NCBI RefSeq assembly: GCF_023630175.1
Contig: NZ_JALLIN010000012.1
Location: 62,001-126,000, forward strand
Source: Streptomyces cellostaticus
GTDB taxonomy: Bacteria; Actinomycetota; Actinomycetes; Streptomycetales; Streptomycetaceae
Direction: 5' to 3'
DNA: 64,000 bases
Positions 55,612 to 63,896 of the stretch are shown here, one piece after another. Below the pieces are notes generated by a model. It saw only the letters and a list, made by a program, of their open reading frames with translations. It ran no database searches and was not told the origin of the DNA. Positions within the stretch are counted from its first letter, which is position 1. Each line of letters starts with the position of its first letter. The translations under genes were made by a program, and so were the position numbers.

Positions 55612-56271
55612 GTGTCCGTTCTCCTCGAGCAGCCCGCAAGCCTGGTCGCCTACCGCCCGAACAAGCCGACCGCCATGGTGGTCGTGGCCGACCCGCGCGT
55701 CCGTTCCACCGTCACCCGCCATCTGTGGGCCCTCGGTGTGCGCGACGTGATCGAGGCCTCGTCCGTCGCGGAGGCTCGTCCCCGCATCGGCAACCCCCGC
55801 GACATCTGCGTCGCCGACGTCCACCTGCCCGACGGCTCCGGCCTCACCCTGCTGTCCGAGACCCGCGCCGCGGGCTGGCCCAACGGGCTGGCACTCTCGG
55901 CCGCCGACGACATCGGCGCCGTCCGCAACGCCCTCGCGGGCGGGGTCAAGGGCTACGTCGTCACCGGAACCCGAACCAACATCGGCCTCCCCACCCGTCC
56001 CGGCGCCGCTCCCCTCGGCGCCGCCGCCCGCATGCACCGCCGCCCCCCGGGTGCCCCGAGCCACCCGGGCGGCTACCGCGAGCTGTCCGGGCGGGAGGTC
56101 GAGGTGCTCCGCCTGGTCGCCGAGGGCCAGTCCAACAAGGCGATCGGCGTCTCCATGGGCCTGTCCGCACTGACCGTGAAGAGCCACCTGGCCCGCATCG
56201 CCCGCAAGCTCGGCACCGGTGACCGGGCCGGCATGGTGGCCGTGGCGCTGCGGACCGGCATCATCCACTGA
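55612..56271 (+). CDS. whiI: Atypical response regulator WhiI, sporulation regulator
   Basis: A 219-aa NarL-type regulator required for sporulation septation; WhiI is known to act as a heterodimer with BldM. The receiver domain (about 18-125) keeps Asp69 (VADVHLPDG) but has Ala-Asp (VVVADPRV) where two acids are usual and Thr in place of the conserved Lys (GYVVTGT), so phosphorylation is unlikely. The LuxR-type helix-turn-helix is at about 160-215 (LSGREVEVLRLVAEGQSNKAIGVSMGLS). GTG 55612 follows AGGAGG. Gene order and near-identity to the S. coelicolor protein as I remember it support the name. Confidence 0.93.
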   Translation: MSVLLEQPASLVAYRPNKPTAMVVVADPRVRSTVTRHLWALGVRDVIEASSVAEARPRIGNPRDICVADVHLPDGSGLTLLSETRAAGWPNGLALSAADDIGAVRNALAGGVKGYVVTGTRTNIGLPTRPGAAPLGAAARMHRRPPGAPSHPGGYRELSGREVEVLRLVAEGQSNKAIGVSMGLSALTVKSHLARIARKLGTGDRAGMVAVALRTGIIH

Positions 56272-56364
56272 CCTCGACCGAGTCCTCCCTACACATCGTG
56301 ATCACGCCATCCGTTCACCCGTACGAACCGGAAGTTTCACCGGCCTGACTGGTTTACGACCCTG

Positions 56365-56402
56365 CGGCGCCCGTCGACGGAACGTTCCGTCGACGGGCGC
56401 CG
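56365..56402. terminator. 38-bp perfect palindrome between whiI and rnd
   Basis: CGGCGCCCGTCGACGGAAC (56365-56383) is followed immediately by its exact reverse complement (56384-56402), with no spacer. It can terminate the whiI transcript, but it also overlaps the expected -35 region of the leaderless rnd promoter, whose TACCCT -10 is at 56415-56420. Confidence 0.75.
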
Positions 56403-56426
56403 TGCGCACACGGATACCCTTGACAG

Positions 56427-57722
56427 GTGACCGACGCCCAAGAGACCGCAGCAGACAGTTCCGTGCGCACCAGCGGAGGTACCCCTCCGGACGACGCCGG
56501 GGCCTCTGTGCTGGGGGCGCCGACTCCGCTGCTCGAACCCCGCGAGGGCATTCCGCCCGTGATCGCCGACGAGGCCGCGCTCGCGGAGGTGATCGCCGCC
56601 TTCGCCGCCGGCTCCGGCCCGGTCGCCGTGGACGCCGAGCGCGCCTCCGGATACCGCTACGGCCAGCGCGCCTACCTGGTGCAGCTCCGCCGCGAGGGTG
56701 CGGGCAGCGCGCTCGTCGATCCCGTCGCCTGCCCCGACCTCTCCGGTCTCGGCGAGGCGCTGACCGGCGTCGAGTGGGTGCTGCACGCCGCCACCCAGGA
56801 CCTGCCCTGCCTGCGCGAGATAGGCATGGTCCCGACCCGGCTGTTCGACACCGAGCTGGCCGGCCGGCTCGCCGGGTTCCCCCGGGTCGGCCTCGGCGCC
56901 ATGGTCGAGGGCGTGCTCGGTTTCGTGCTGGAGAAGGGCCACTCCGCCGTCGACTGGTCGACCCGGCCGCTGCCCGAGCCCTGGCTGCGCTACGCCGCCC
57001 TGGACGTCGAGCTCCTGGTGGACCTGCGGGACGCCCTGGAGAAGGAACTGGACCGGCAGGGCAAGCTCGACTGGGCGCTCCAGGAGTTCGGGGCGATCGC
57101 GGCGGCGCCACCCGCCGAACCCCGCAAGGACCCCTGGCGCCGTACGTCCGGGATGCACAAGGTGCGCCGGCGCCGGCAGCTCGCCGTCGTGCGGGAGCTG
57201 TGGCAGACACGGGACCGCATCGCACAGCGGCGGGACGTGTCACCGGGCAAGGTGCTGTCGGACGCGGCCATCGTGGAGGCCGCGCTCTCGCTTCCGGCCA
57301 ACGCGCACGCGCTGGCCGCGCTGAACGGGTTCGGGCACCGGGTGGGGCGCCGGCAGCTCGACCAGTGGCAGGCCGCGGTCGACCGCGCCAAGGCGCTGCC
57401 CGAGGCGCAACTCCCCCAGCCGGGCCAGCCGGTCACCGGACCGCCGCCGCCGCGGGCGTGGGCCGACAAGGATCCCGCCGCGGCGGCCCGGCTGTCGGCC
57501 GCGCGGTCGGGGGTCTCGGAGCTGGCCGAGCAGCTCGGCATGCCCCAGGAGAACCTGGTCTCCCCCGACACCGTGCGGCGCGTGTGCTGGGAGCCGCCGG
57601 CCGCGGTGGACGCCGGGACGGTCGCGGAGGCGCTGACCGGACACGGTGCGCGGCCCTGGCAGGTGGAGCAGGTGACACCCGTGCTGGTGGCTGCGCTCTC
57701 GAGCGCCGGCGCGGACGCCTGA
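56427..57722 (+). CDS. rnd: Ribonuclease D (HRDC domain)
   Basis: A 431-aa 3'-5' exoribonuclease. The DEDDy exonuclease acids are in VAVDAERASGYRYG, HAATQDLPCL, FDTELAGRLAG and LRYAALDVELLVDL (about 70-215). An HRDC domain (about 235-315; VVRELWQTRDRIAQRRDVSPGKVLSD) and a second helical C-terminal region follow. It trims tRNA and other stable RNA 3' ends. GTG 56427 lies 6 nt after a TACCCT -10-like hexamer, so a leaderless start is likely. Length normal for the actinobacterial form. Confidence 0.93.
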   Translation: MTDAQETAADSSVRTSGGTPPDDAGASVLGAPTPLLEPREGIPPVIADEAALAEVIAAFAAGSGPVAVDAERASGYRYGQRAYLVQLRREGAGSALVDPVACPDLSGLGEALTGVEWVLHAATQDLPCLREIGMVPTRLFDTELAGRLAGFPRVGLGAMVEGVLGFVLEKGHSAVDWSTRPLPEPWLRYAALDVELLVDLRDALEKELDRQGKLDWALQEFGAIAAAPPAEPRKDPWRRTSGMHKVRRRRQLAVVRELWQTRDRIAQRRDVSPGKVLSDAAIVEAALSLPANAHALAALNGFGHRVGRRQLDQWQAAVDRAKALPEAQLPQPGQPVTGPPPPRAWADKDPAAAARLSAARSGVSELAEQLGMPQENLVSPDTVRRVCWEPPAAVDAGTVAEALTGHGARPWQVEQVTPVLVAALSSAGADA

Positions 57723-58209
57723 GGCGAACCGGCCCGAAGCGAAACCCGTACGTCGCATTCACGCCAAGATCCTGGGCACGTCCGTGCGCCCCACTGCGGA
57801 ATCCAGGGTGGCGCCACACTCGCCGCTCCGGGCCGGGGGCCCGCGTTCTCCGGGGAACACGGGCGCCGTCCGCGTCGGCGGCGCAAGCGGTGCCGGCATC
57901 CCGCCCGGCGCTCCGGCGCCGGCGCCTGAGCGGCTGGTGCCGTGCCCCGGAAGGCTCGCGTCGTCCGCGGTCCGTCGCGAGTCGGGGCTTCGCCCGCGGA
58001 CCGGACGTACCCGGGTGCGGCGACGACGCGGCGAGGCGCCGTGCCGGACGACGCGACCCGGTGAACCCTTTTGCTCCCGGCACTGGACTGCCCCGCCGGT
58101 GTGACGTTCACCGCTCCGGCCGGGGGGAGGACTGGGCAGTCACGTTACCCGCAAGTAGCATGGCCCGTAAGCAAGCGCTCAGCATCCCGCACCCTGGAGG
58201 AGAGCCATC
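57723..58209. repeat. Intergenic region with repeat family 2 copy upstream of fadA
   Basis: A 487-bp gap. At 57945-58080, read on the minus strand, it contains GGGTTCACCGGGTCGCGTCG, CACGGCGCCTCGCCGCGTCG, ACCCGGGTACGTCCGG and GCGAGCCTTCCGG in the same order as at 28499-28640. An inner GTCCGCGG/CCGCGGAC hairpin lies near 57963-58001. The fadA promoter occupies the last 80 bp. Confidence 0.75.
58144..58161 (+). promoter_or_regulatory. Candidate fadA operator/promoter
   Basis: TTAC (58145-58148) and GTAG (58155-58158) are symmetric halves around CCGCAA, and the site overlaps a -10-like TAGCAT (58156-58161). A TetR-type fatty-acid regulator could act here; this is inferred from symmetry and from the gene function only. 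Confidence 0.3.
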
Positions 58210-59430
58210 GTGCCTCGTACCGTCAGGGACGTCGTCTTCGTCGACGGCGTCCGCACCCCGTTCGGCAAGGCGGGCCCGAAGGGCATCTACCATGAGACCC
58301 GTGCCGACGACCTCGTCGTCAAGGCGATCCGGGAGCTGCTGCGCCGCAACCCGGGTCTGGACCCGAAGAAGATCGACGAGGTCGCCATCGCGGCGACCAC
58401 CCAGATCGGTGACCAGGGCCTGACCCTCGGCCGCACGGCCGGCATCCTCGCGGGCCTGCCGCAGTCCGTCCCCGGCTACTCGATCGACCGCATGTGCGCC
58501 GGCGCCCTGACCGCCGTGACGGCCACCGCCGGTTCGATCGCGTTCGGCGCCTACGACGCCGTCATCGCCGGTGGCGTGGAGCACATGGGCCGCCACCCGA
58601 TGGGCGAGGGCGTGGACCCGAACCCGCGCTTCGTCTCCGAGAAGCTGGTCGACGAGTCGGCGTTGTTCATGGGCATGACCGCCGAGAACCTGCACGACCG
58701 CTACCCGCAGATCACCAAGCTGCGCGCCGACGAGTACGCCGTGCGCTCGCAGGAGAAGGCCGCCAAGGCGTACGCCAACGGCAAGATCCAGCAGGACCTG
58801 GTGCCGATCTCGGTGCGCCGGACGAGCCCCGAGGGCGGCGAGACGGGCTGGGGCCTGGTCACGGCCGACGAGCCGATGCGCCCGGGCACCACGCTGGAGA
58901 ACCTGCAGGGCCTGAAGACCCCGTTCCGCGTGCACGGCCGGGTCACCGCCGGCAACGCGGCCGGCCTGAACGACGGCGCCACCGCGTCGATCATCGCGAG
59001 CGAGGACTTCGCCCGCGAGCACCAGCTTCCGGTCAGGATGCGCCTGGTCTCCTACGCCTTCGCGGGCGTCGAGCCCGAGGTGATGGGCTACGGCCCGATC
59101 CCGGCCACGGAGAAGGCTCTCGCCAAGGCGGGTCTGTCCATCTCCGACATCGGTCTGTTCGAGATCAACGAGGCCTTCGCCGTCCAGGTGCTGGCCCTCC
59201 TCGACCACTACGGCATCGCGGACGACGACGCGCGCGTCAACCAGTACGGCGGCGCGATCGCCTACGGTCACCCGCTCGCCTCCTCCGGCGTCCGTCTGAT
59301 GACGCAGCTCGCCCGGCAGTTCGAGGAGCAGCCGGAGGTCCGCTACGGCCTCACCACCATGTGCGTCGGCTTCGGCATGGGCGCGACGGTCATCTGGGAG
59401 AACCCGCACTTCGACGGAGGCGACAAGTGA
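58210..59430 (+). CDS. fadA: Acetyl-CoA C-acyltransferase (3-ketoacyl-CoA thiolase)
   Basis: A 406-aa thiolase for the last step of fatty-acid beta-oxidation. The acylated Cys96 is in SIDRMCAGALTAV; NEAFAVQVLA, the active His in GGAIAYGHPLASSG and the second Cys in TTMCVGFGMG complete the set. TGGAGGAGAG precedes GTG 58210. Its TGA overlaps the fadB GTG by 4 bp, so thiolase and the multifunctional enzyme are coupled, as in S. coelicolor fadAB. Confidence 0.95.
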   Translation: MPRTVRDVVFVDGVRTPFGKAGPKGIYHETRADDLVVKAIRELLRRNPGLDPKKIDEVAIAATTQIGDQGLTLGRTAGILAGLPQSVPGYSIDRMCAGALTAVTATAGSIAFGAYDAVIAGGVEHMGRHPMGEGVDPNPRFVSEKLVDESALFMGMTAENLHDRYPQITKLRADEYAVRSQEKAAKAYANGKIQQDLVPISVRRTSPEGGETGWGLVTADEPMRPGTTLENLQGLKTPFRVHGRVTAGNAAGLNDGATASIIASEDFAREHQLPVRMRLVSYAFAGVEPEVMGYGPIPATEKALAKAGLSISDIGLFEINEAFAVQVLALLDHYGIADDDARVNQYGGAIAYGHPLASSGVRLMTQLARQFEEQPEVRYGLTTMCVGFGMGATVIWENPHFDGGDK

Positions 59431-61556
59431 GCACCACCGCTGAACTCCTGAAGGGCGCGGCCGAGCTGTTCCCGGACGAGGTCGTCACGCAGGCGCACGT
59501 ACGCCACTTCGACCTGCCGTTCGGGGCCGGACGCTTCGCGCTCATCACCCTGGACAACGGCCTGGACCACACCAAGCCGACCACCTTCGGCCCGCAGTCG
59601 CTCGCCAACCTGGGCACCGCGATCGACCAGGTGGAGAAGGAGGCCGCGGACGGCGAGATCGTCGGCGCCGGCATCACCGGCAAGCCGTTCATCTTCGCGG
59701 TCGGCGCCGACCTCAAGGGCGTGGAGCTGCTCAAGCAGCACGACCACGCGCTGGCCATCGGCAAGGGCGGCCACGAGGTCTTCAAGCGCCTCGCCAAGCT
59801 GGCCGTGCCCACGTTCGCCTACTACAACGGCGCGGCGATGGGCGGCGGCGTCGAGGTCGGCCTGCACTGCACCTACCGCACGGTGTCGAAGGCCATCCCG
59901 GCGTTCTCCCTGCCCGAGGTCTTCCTGGGCCTGGTCCCGGGCTGGGGCGGCTGCACGCTGCTGCCGAACCTGATCGGCGCCGACAAGGCCGTCTCGGTCA
60001 TCATCGAGAACAGCCTCAACCAGAACAAGCAGCTCAAGGGCAAGCAGGTCTTCGAACTGGGCATCGCCGACGCCCTCTTCGAGGGTGCCGACTTCCTGGA
60101 GCAGTCGCTGCTGTGGACCGCCCAGGTCCTCAAGGGCGACATCCAGGTCGAGCGCCCGGCGATCGACCGCGGCGAGGCCTGGGACCAGGCCGTCGCCCGC
60201 GGCCGCTTCGTCGCGGACGGCAAGGTGCACGGCGCGGCCCCGGCCGCCTACCGGGCCCTGGACATCATCGCGGCCGCCAAGAACGGTGACCTGCAGCAGG
60301 GTTACGACGCCGAGGACCAGGCCCTCGCCGACCTGATCATGGGTGGCGAACTGCGCTCCGGCATCTACGCGTTCAACCTGGTCCAGAAGCGCGGCAAGCG
60401 TCCCGCCGGCGCCCCGGACAAGAACCTGGCCCGCCCGGTCACCAAGGTCGGTGTCGTCGGCGCCGGCCTGATGGCCTCCCAGCTCGCGCTGCTCTTCCTG
60501 CGCCGCCTGGAGGTGCCGGTCGTGCTGACCGACATCGACCAGGAGCGCGTCGACAAGGGTGTGGGCTACGTCCACGCCGAGATCGACAAGCTGCTCGGCA
60601 AGGGCCGGATCAACCAGGACAAGGCCAACCGCCTCAAGGCGCTGGTGACGGGTGTCCTGGACAAGGCCGAGGGCTTCTCGGACGCCGACTTCGTCATCGA
60701 GGCCGTGTTCGAGGAGATCGGTGTCAAGCAGCAGGTGTTCGCGGAGGTCGAGGCGGTCGCCCCGGCGCACGCGATCCTCGCCACCAACACCTCCTCGCTG
60801 TCCGTGTCGGAGATGGCGTCGAAGCTGAAGCACCCCGAGCGGGTCGTCGGCTTCCACTTCTTCAACCCGGTCGCGATCCTCCCGCTGCTGGAGATCGTCC
60901 GCGGCGAGAAGACGGACGACGCCTCGCTGGCGACCGCCTTCGCGGTGGCCAAGAAGCTCAAGAAGACCGCGGTCCTGGTGAAGGACGCCCCGGCGTTCGT
61001 CGTGAACCGCATCCTCACCCGCTTCATGGGCGAGATCCAGAACGTCATCGACGAGGGCACCCCGGTCGAGGTCGCGGAGAAGGCGGTGGAGCCCCTGGGC
61101 CTGCCGATGTCCCCGCTGGTCCTGCTCGAACTGGTCGGCCCGGCGATCGGCCTGCACGTCTCGGAGACCCTCAACCGGGCCTTCCCGGACCGCTTCACGG
61201 TCTCCCCGAACCTCGCGGCCGTCGTCAAGGCGGGCAAGCGCGGCTTCTACGTGTACGACAGCGGCAAGCCGGAGCTGGACCCGGAGGTCGCCGCGCTGCT
61301 GAAGCAGGGCGACACGGTGCTGACCGAGGATCAGGTCCGCGAGCGCGTCCTGGACGCGGTCGCCCAGGAGATCGGTCTGATGCTCGACGAGGGCGTCGTC
61401 GCCGAGGCCCAGGACATCGACCTCTGCCTGATCACCGGTGCCGGCTGGCCCTTCCACCTGGGCGGTATCACGCCGTACCTGGACCGCGAGGGTGTCTCCG
61501 AGCGGGTGAACGGCAAGCGGTTCCTCGAGGCGGGCGTGGCGAGCGTGCCCGCGTAG
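59427..61556 (+). CDS. fadB: Multifunctional beta-oxidation enzyme (enoyl-CoA hydratase / 3-hydroxyacyl-CoA dehydrogenase)
   Basis: A 709-aa FadB-type protein. Residues about 20-210 are the crotonase domain (oxyanion loops AVGADLKGVELL and NGAAMGGGVEVGLH, LPEVFLGLVPGWGG). The NAD-binding dehydrogenase domain begins near 340 (VGVVGAGLMASQLALLF; TNTSSLSVSEMA; VGFHFFNPVAILPLLEIV) and the C-terminal dehydrogenase domains end with LITGAGWPFHLGGITPYLD. The complex with FadA completes the hydration, oxidation and thiolysis steps. GTG 59427 overlaps the fadA stop. Confidence 0.95.
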   Translation: MSTTAELLKGAAELFPDEVVTQAHVRHFDLPFGAGRFALITLDNGLDHTKPTTFGPQSLANLGTAIDQVEKEAADGEIVGAGITGKPFIFAVGADLKGVELLKQHDHALAIGKGGHEVFKRLAKLAVPTFAYYNGAAMGGGVEVGLHCTYRTVSKAIPAFSLPEVFLGLVPGWGGCTLLPNLIGADKAVSVIIENSLNQNKQLKGKQVFELGIADALFEGADFLEQSLLWTAQVLKGDIQVERPAIDRGEAWDQAVARGRFVADGKVHGAAPAAYRALDIIAAAKNGDLQQGYDAEDQALADLIMGGELRSGIYAFNLVQKRGKRPAGAPDKNLARPVTKVGVVGAGLMASQLALLFLRRLEVPVVLTDIDQERVDKGVGYVHAEIDKLLGKGRINQDKANRLKALVTGVLDKAEGFSDADFVIEAVFEEIGVKQQVFAEVEAVAPAHAILATNTSSLSVSEMASKLKHPERVVGFHFFNPVAILPLLEIVRGEKTDDASLATAFAVAKKLKKTAVLVKDAPAFVVNRILTRFMGEIQNVIDEGTPVEVAEKAVEPLGLPMSPLVLLELVGPAIGLHVSETLNRAFPDRFTVSPNLAAVVKAGKRGFYVYDSGKPELDPEVAALLKQGDTVLTEDQVRERVLDAVAQEIGLMLDEGVVAEAQDIDLCLITGAGWPFHLGGITPYLDREGVSERVNGKRFLEAGVASVPA

Positions 61557-61808
61557 CCGCTCCGTCCGACGGGCCAGAGGGCCTGGGGGCGGGGCGAGCC
61601 GGAACGGGGACCGGGCGCGGCCAAAGCCTCGTGGGGGCAGGGCGGTTGGGCGTGCTCCCCGGCCCGGACAACCGGGCGCATCACCCATACGTCCGTGCGA
61701 AGGCGCGTCTATAGTTCAAAGCCAACCAAGTGTCGGCCGAGCAGCACCGACCCGGCCCCTCACGGGAGCGGCCTGCTGTCCCCTGGGCATGAGTTGCGAG
61801 GACCCGCC
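61557..61808 (+). promoter_or_regulatory. fadB-LCP intergenic region
   Basis: A 252-bp gap. A weak 6-bp hairpin (GCCCGG/CCGGGC, 61662-61677) may end the fad transcript. TATAGT at 61710-61715 is a good -10 for the LCP gene, leaving a leader of about 90 nt; GAGG (61798-61801) is its ribosome binding site. Confidence 0.45.
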
Positions 61809-62906
61809 GTGCGCCACGACCCGAGCACCCCCGCGCCACCCGACCGCCGGTCCCGGCCCGACGACGAACGAGGCGCCCCGAAGAGGAAACGCCGTACCGG
61901 CAGGATCGTGCTCCTCTCCCTGCTCGCCCTCACCCTCGCCGTCGGCGGCACGGCCTACTGGCTCTACGACGACCTCGACAGCAACATCAAGGGCGTCGAC
62001 ATCGACAAGGCGATCGGCGACGACCGGCCCGGGAAACCGCCCACCTCCGGCCAGAACATCCTGATCCTGGGCTCCGATTCGCGGGCCGGTGCCAATGCCT
62101 CGCTGGCCGACGACGACGTCTCGGGGGCTCGCTCCGACACCGCGCTGGTGATGCACATACCCGAGGGCCGCACCCGGGCCGTCGCCGTCAGCATTCCCCG
62201 CGACACCCTGGTGAGCCGGCCCGAGTGCACCAGGTCGGACGGTTCCACGGTCGCGGCCGCCGGACGCGTCATGTTCAACTCCATCTACTCCCAGGCCGGT
62301 CCCGCCTGCGTGGTCAAGACCGTCGAGCAGATCTCCGGGGTCCGCATGGACCACTACGTCGAGATCGACTTCGCGGGCTTCAAGGAACTCGTGGACGCCA
62401 TAGGCGGGGTCACCGTCACCGTCGAGCGGGACATCCACGACAGCTCCAGCGGCCTCGACCTGACGGCCGGCACCCACAGGCTGGACGGCACCCGGTCCCT
62501 CCAGTTCGTCCGCACCCGGCACGGCATCGGCGACGGCAGCGACCTCGGCCGCATCGGTCTCCAGCAGCGGTTCATGCTGGCCCTGCTGAGCGAGATCAAG
62601 GAGCAGGACCTGCTGGGCAGCCCCACCAGGTCCTACCGGATCGCGGACAAGCTCACCTCCGCCCTCACCACCGACTCCGACCTGGCCTCGCTGACCGCAC
62701 TGGCCGAGTTCGGCCGCAGCCTCAACGGCGTCGACCCCTCCACCATGGAGACGATCATGCTTCCGGTGCGGTACGACAGGGTCGACCCCAACCGCGTGGT
62801 GGCCGCGGAGCCGCAGGCGTCGCAACTGTGGCGGGCGCTGCGCCACGACACCGCGATCCCGGAGTCCGCGAAGAAGTCCCCCGCCACGGGTGGTGGTTCG
62901 GCCTGA
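61809..62906 (+). CDS. LytR-CpsA-Psr (LCP) family phosphotransferase
   Basis: A 365-aa type II membrane protein: basic cytoplasmic N-terminus (about 1-33), one transmembrane helix (about 34-54), then an extracellular LCP domain (about 85-265): ILILGSDSRAG, GARSDTALVMHI, VSIPRDTLV, YVEIDFAGFKELVDAIGGV and FVRTRHGIGDGSDLGRIGLQQRFM hold the conserved Arg and Asp residues that bind the polyprenyl diphosphate. It transfers teichoic or other glycopolymers from lipid carrier to peptidoglycan. GTG 61809 gives a suitable N-terminus after GAGG. Confidence 0.93.
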   Translation: MRHDPSTPAPPDRRSRPDDERGAPKRKRRTGRIVLLSLLALTLAVGGTAYWLYDDLDSNIKGVDIDKAIGDDRPGKPPTSGQNILILGSDSRAGANASLADDDVSGARSDTALVMHIPEGRTRAVAVSIPRDTLVSRPECTRSDGSTVAAAGRVMFNSIYSQAGPACVVKTVEQISGVRMDHYVEIDFAGFKELVDAIGGVTVTVERDIHDSSSGLDLTAGTHRLDGTRSLQFVRTRHGIGDGSDLGRIGLQQRFMLALLSEIKEQDLLGSPTRSYRIADKLTSALTTDSDLASLTALAEFGRSLNGVDPSTMETIMLPVRYDRVDPNRVVAAEPQASQLWRALRHDTAIPESAKKSPATGGGSA

Positions 62907-62958
62907 CACCCACCGCACCGCACCTCCTGGTCCGACACCGGCGTGGGACCCTGGGTCC

Positions 62959-63351
62959 ATGACCGACCCTCTCGGCTCCCCGGCCGCCGACGGCCCCCTG
63001 CTGCTGATCGTCGACGGCGCGAACGTCGTCGGTTCGCGGCCGGACGGCTGGTGGCGGGACCGCCGGGGTGCGGCGCGCCGACTGCGGGACCGGCTGGCCG
63101 CCGAGGGGCTGCCCGGCCATGACGCGGCCGTGGAGATCGTGCTCGTGGTCGAGGGCGCCGCGCGTGGGGTGGAGTCCGTGCCGGGGGTGCGGGTGGAGGC
63201 GGCGCCCGGCAGCGGGGACGACCGGATCGTGGAGCTGGCCGCTGAGTTCGCCGCCCGGCGCCGCCTGGTGGTCACGGCCGACCGTGAACTGCGGCGCCGG
63301 GTGACCGAGCTGGGCGCGGAGGTGACCGGCCCGCGCACGGTGCTCGGCTGA
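62959..63351 (+). CDS. Small NYN/PIN-like nuclease-fold protein
   Basis: A 130-aa protein. LLLIVDGANVVGSRPDGWWRDRRGAARRLRDRLAAEGL begins with the DGANV acidic motif of NYN/PIN-type nucleases; VVEGAARGVESVPGVRVEAAPGSGDDRIVELA gives the second acidic pair (GDD) and RRLVVTADRELRRRVTELGAEV the third (TADREL). This is the metal-site pattern of a small RNase or Toprim-like enzyme. I recall Streptomyces orthologues labelled NTP pyrophosphohydrolase, which the motifs do not support. ATG 62959 begins the conserved part. Confidence 0.8.
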   Translation: MTDPLGSPAADGPLLLIVDGANVVGSRPDGWWRDRRGAARRLRDRLAAEGLPGHDAAVEIVLVVEGAARGVESVPGVRVEAAPGSGDDRIVELAAEFAARRRLVVTADRELRRRVTELGAEVTGPRTVLG

Positions 63352-63519
63352 GCGCTGGTCCGCCGGCGCACGGCCGGGCCCGCGCGTGGCGTACGGCCGC
63401 CCCGCGGGGTACGTCCTTCGCGCGCACGGTCCCGGCCGGCGGCCCGCGGCGGACCGGGCCGCCCGCCGGGCCGCGGCACGGCTCCGCGGCGCGGCCGGTT
63501 GCCGCGTCCGGGCCGGGGA
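63352..63519. other. GC-only intergenic region
   Basis: A 168-bp gap between convergent genes composed almost wholly of G and C, with several overlapping self-complementary runs (GCCCGCGGC, GGCCGCCC, CGGCGCGGCCG). It could fold and terminate both transcripts; I see no distinct single hairpin or gene. Confidence 0.3.
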
Positions 63520-63816
63520 TCAGGCCGAGTAGGCCACCATCAGGACGAAGACGCCGGACAGGCCGAGGAAGCCGAGGGCCGTTCCGGTCACGGCGGGCCA
63601 CATGCGGCCGACCCCCAGGCGGGCGTAGCGGATGCCCGCGAGGCCGAAGGTGACGGCGAGGCCGCCGGCCAGCCACGACCACGGCATCACGGCGAACATG
63701 AGGCCGGGACAGAAGCCCGGGGCGGCGATGATCCCGAGGACGAGCGCGGTGGGGCCGAGGGCGACGGCGGGTGTGTCGCCGGGGTTCGGTGCGGTCGGTG
63801 CGGTCGGTGCGGACAT
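63520..63816 (-). CDS. Small DUF4190-like membrane protein
   Basis: A 98-aa protein with a Pro/Ala/Thr-rich N-terminus and two to three hydrophobic helices: LGPTALVLGIIAAPGFCPGLMFAVMPWSWLAGGLAVTFGLAGIRYARLG and GTALGFLGLSGVFVLMVAYSA. The pattern matches the DUF4190 group of short actinobacterial membrane proteins. ATG 63816 is preceded by AGGGGG. A TetR-type palindrome 13 nt upstream suggests regulated expression. Confidence 0.8.
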   Translation of the reverse strand: MSAPTAPTAPNPGDTPAVALGPTALVLGIIAAPGFCPGLMFAVMPWSWLAGGLAVTFGLAGIRYARLGVGRMWPAVTGTALGFLGLSGVFVLMVAYSA

Positions 63817-63828
63817 CTGATCCCCCTG

Positions 63829-63846
63829 ATTTGAACGTGTTCAAAT
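63829..63846. promoter_or_regulatory. TetR-type operator ATTTGAAC-GT-GTTCAAAT
   Basis: A perfect 8-bp inverted repeat with a 2-nt spacer, AT-rich in a GC-rich background, 13 nt upstream of the small membrane protein start on the minus strand. TTGAAC-N2-GTTCAA is a common operator shape for TetR-family repressors. No TetR gene is adjacent in the window; the regulator may lie beyond the right edge or elsewhere. Confidence 0.65.
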
Positions 63847-63896
63847 GCTTGTCCCGAGCATAACAGGGGGCTCACGCCCGATCGGCCGGGCCCCGC

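Noticed and set aside
58494..59426. Upstream extension of the fadB frame into fadA.
   Set aside because: The conserved FadB N-terminus begins at the GTG at 59427, which overlaps the fadA stop; the extension is fadA read out of frame.
59343..61688. A 781-codon open frame antisense to fadB.
   Set aside because: Shadow frame; low-complexity translation and no ribosome binding site. The plus strand has all FadB motifs.
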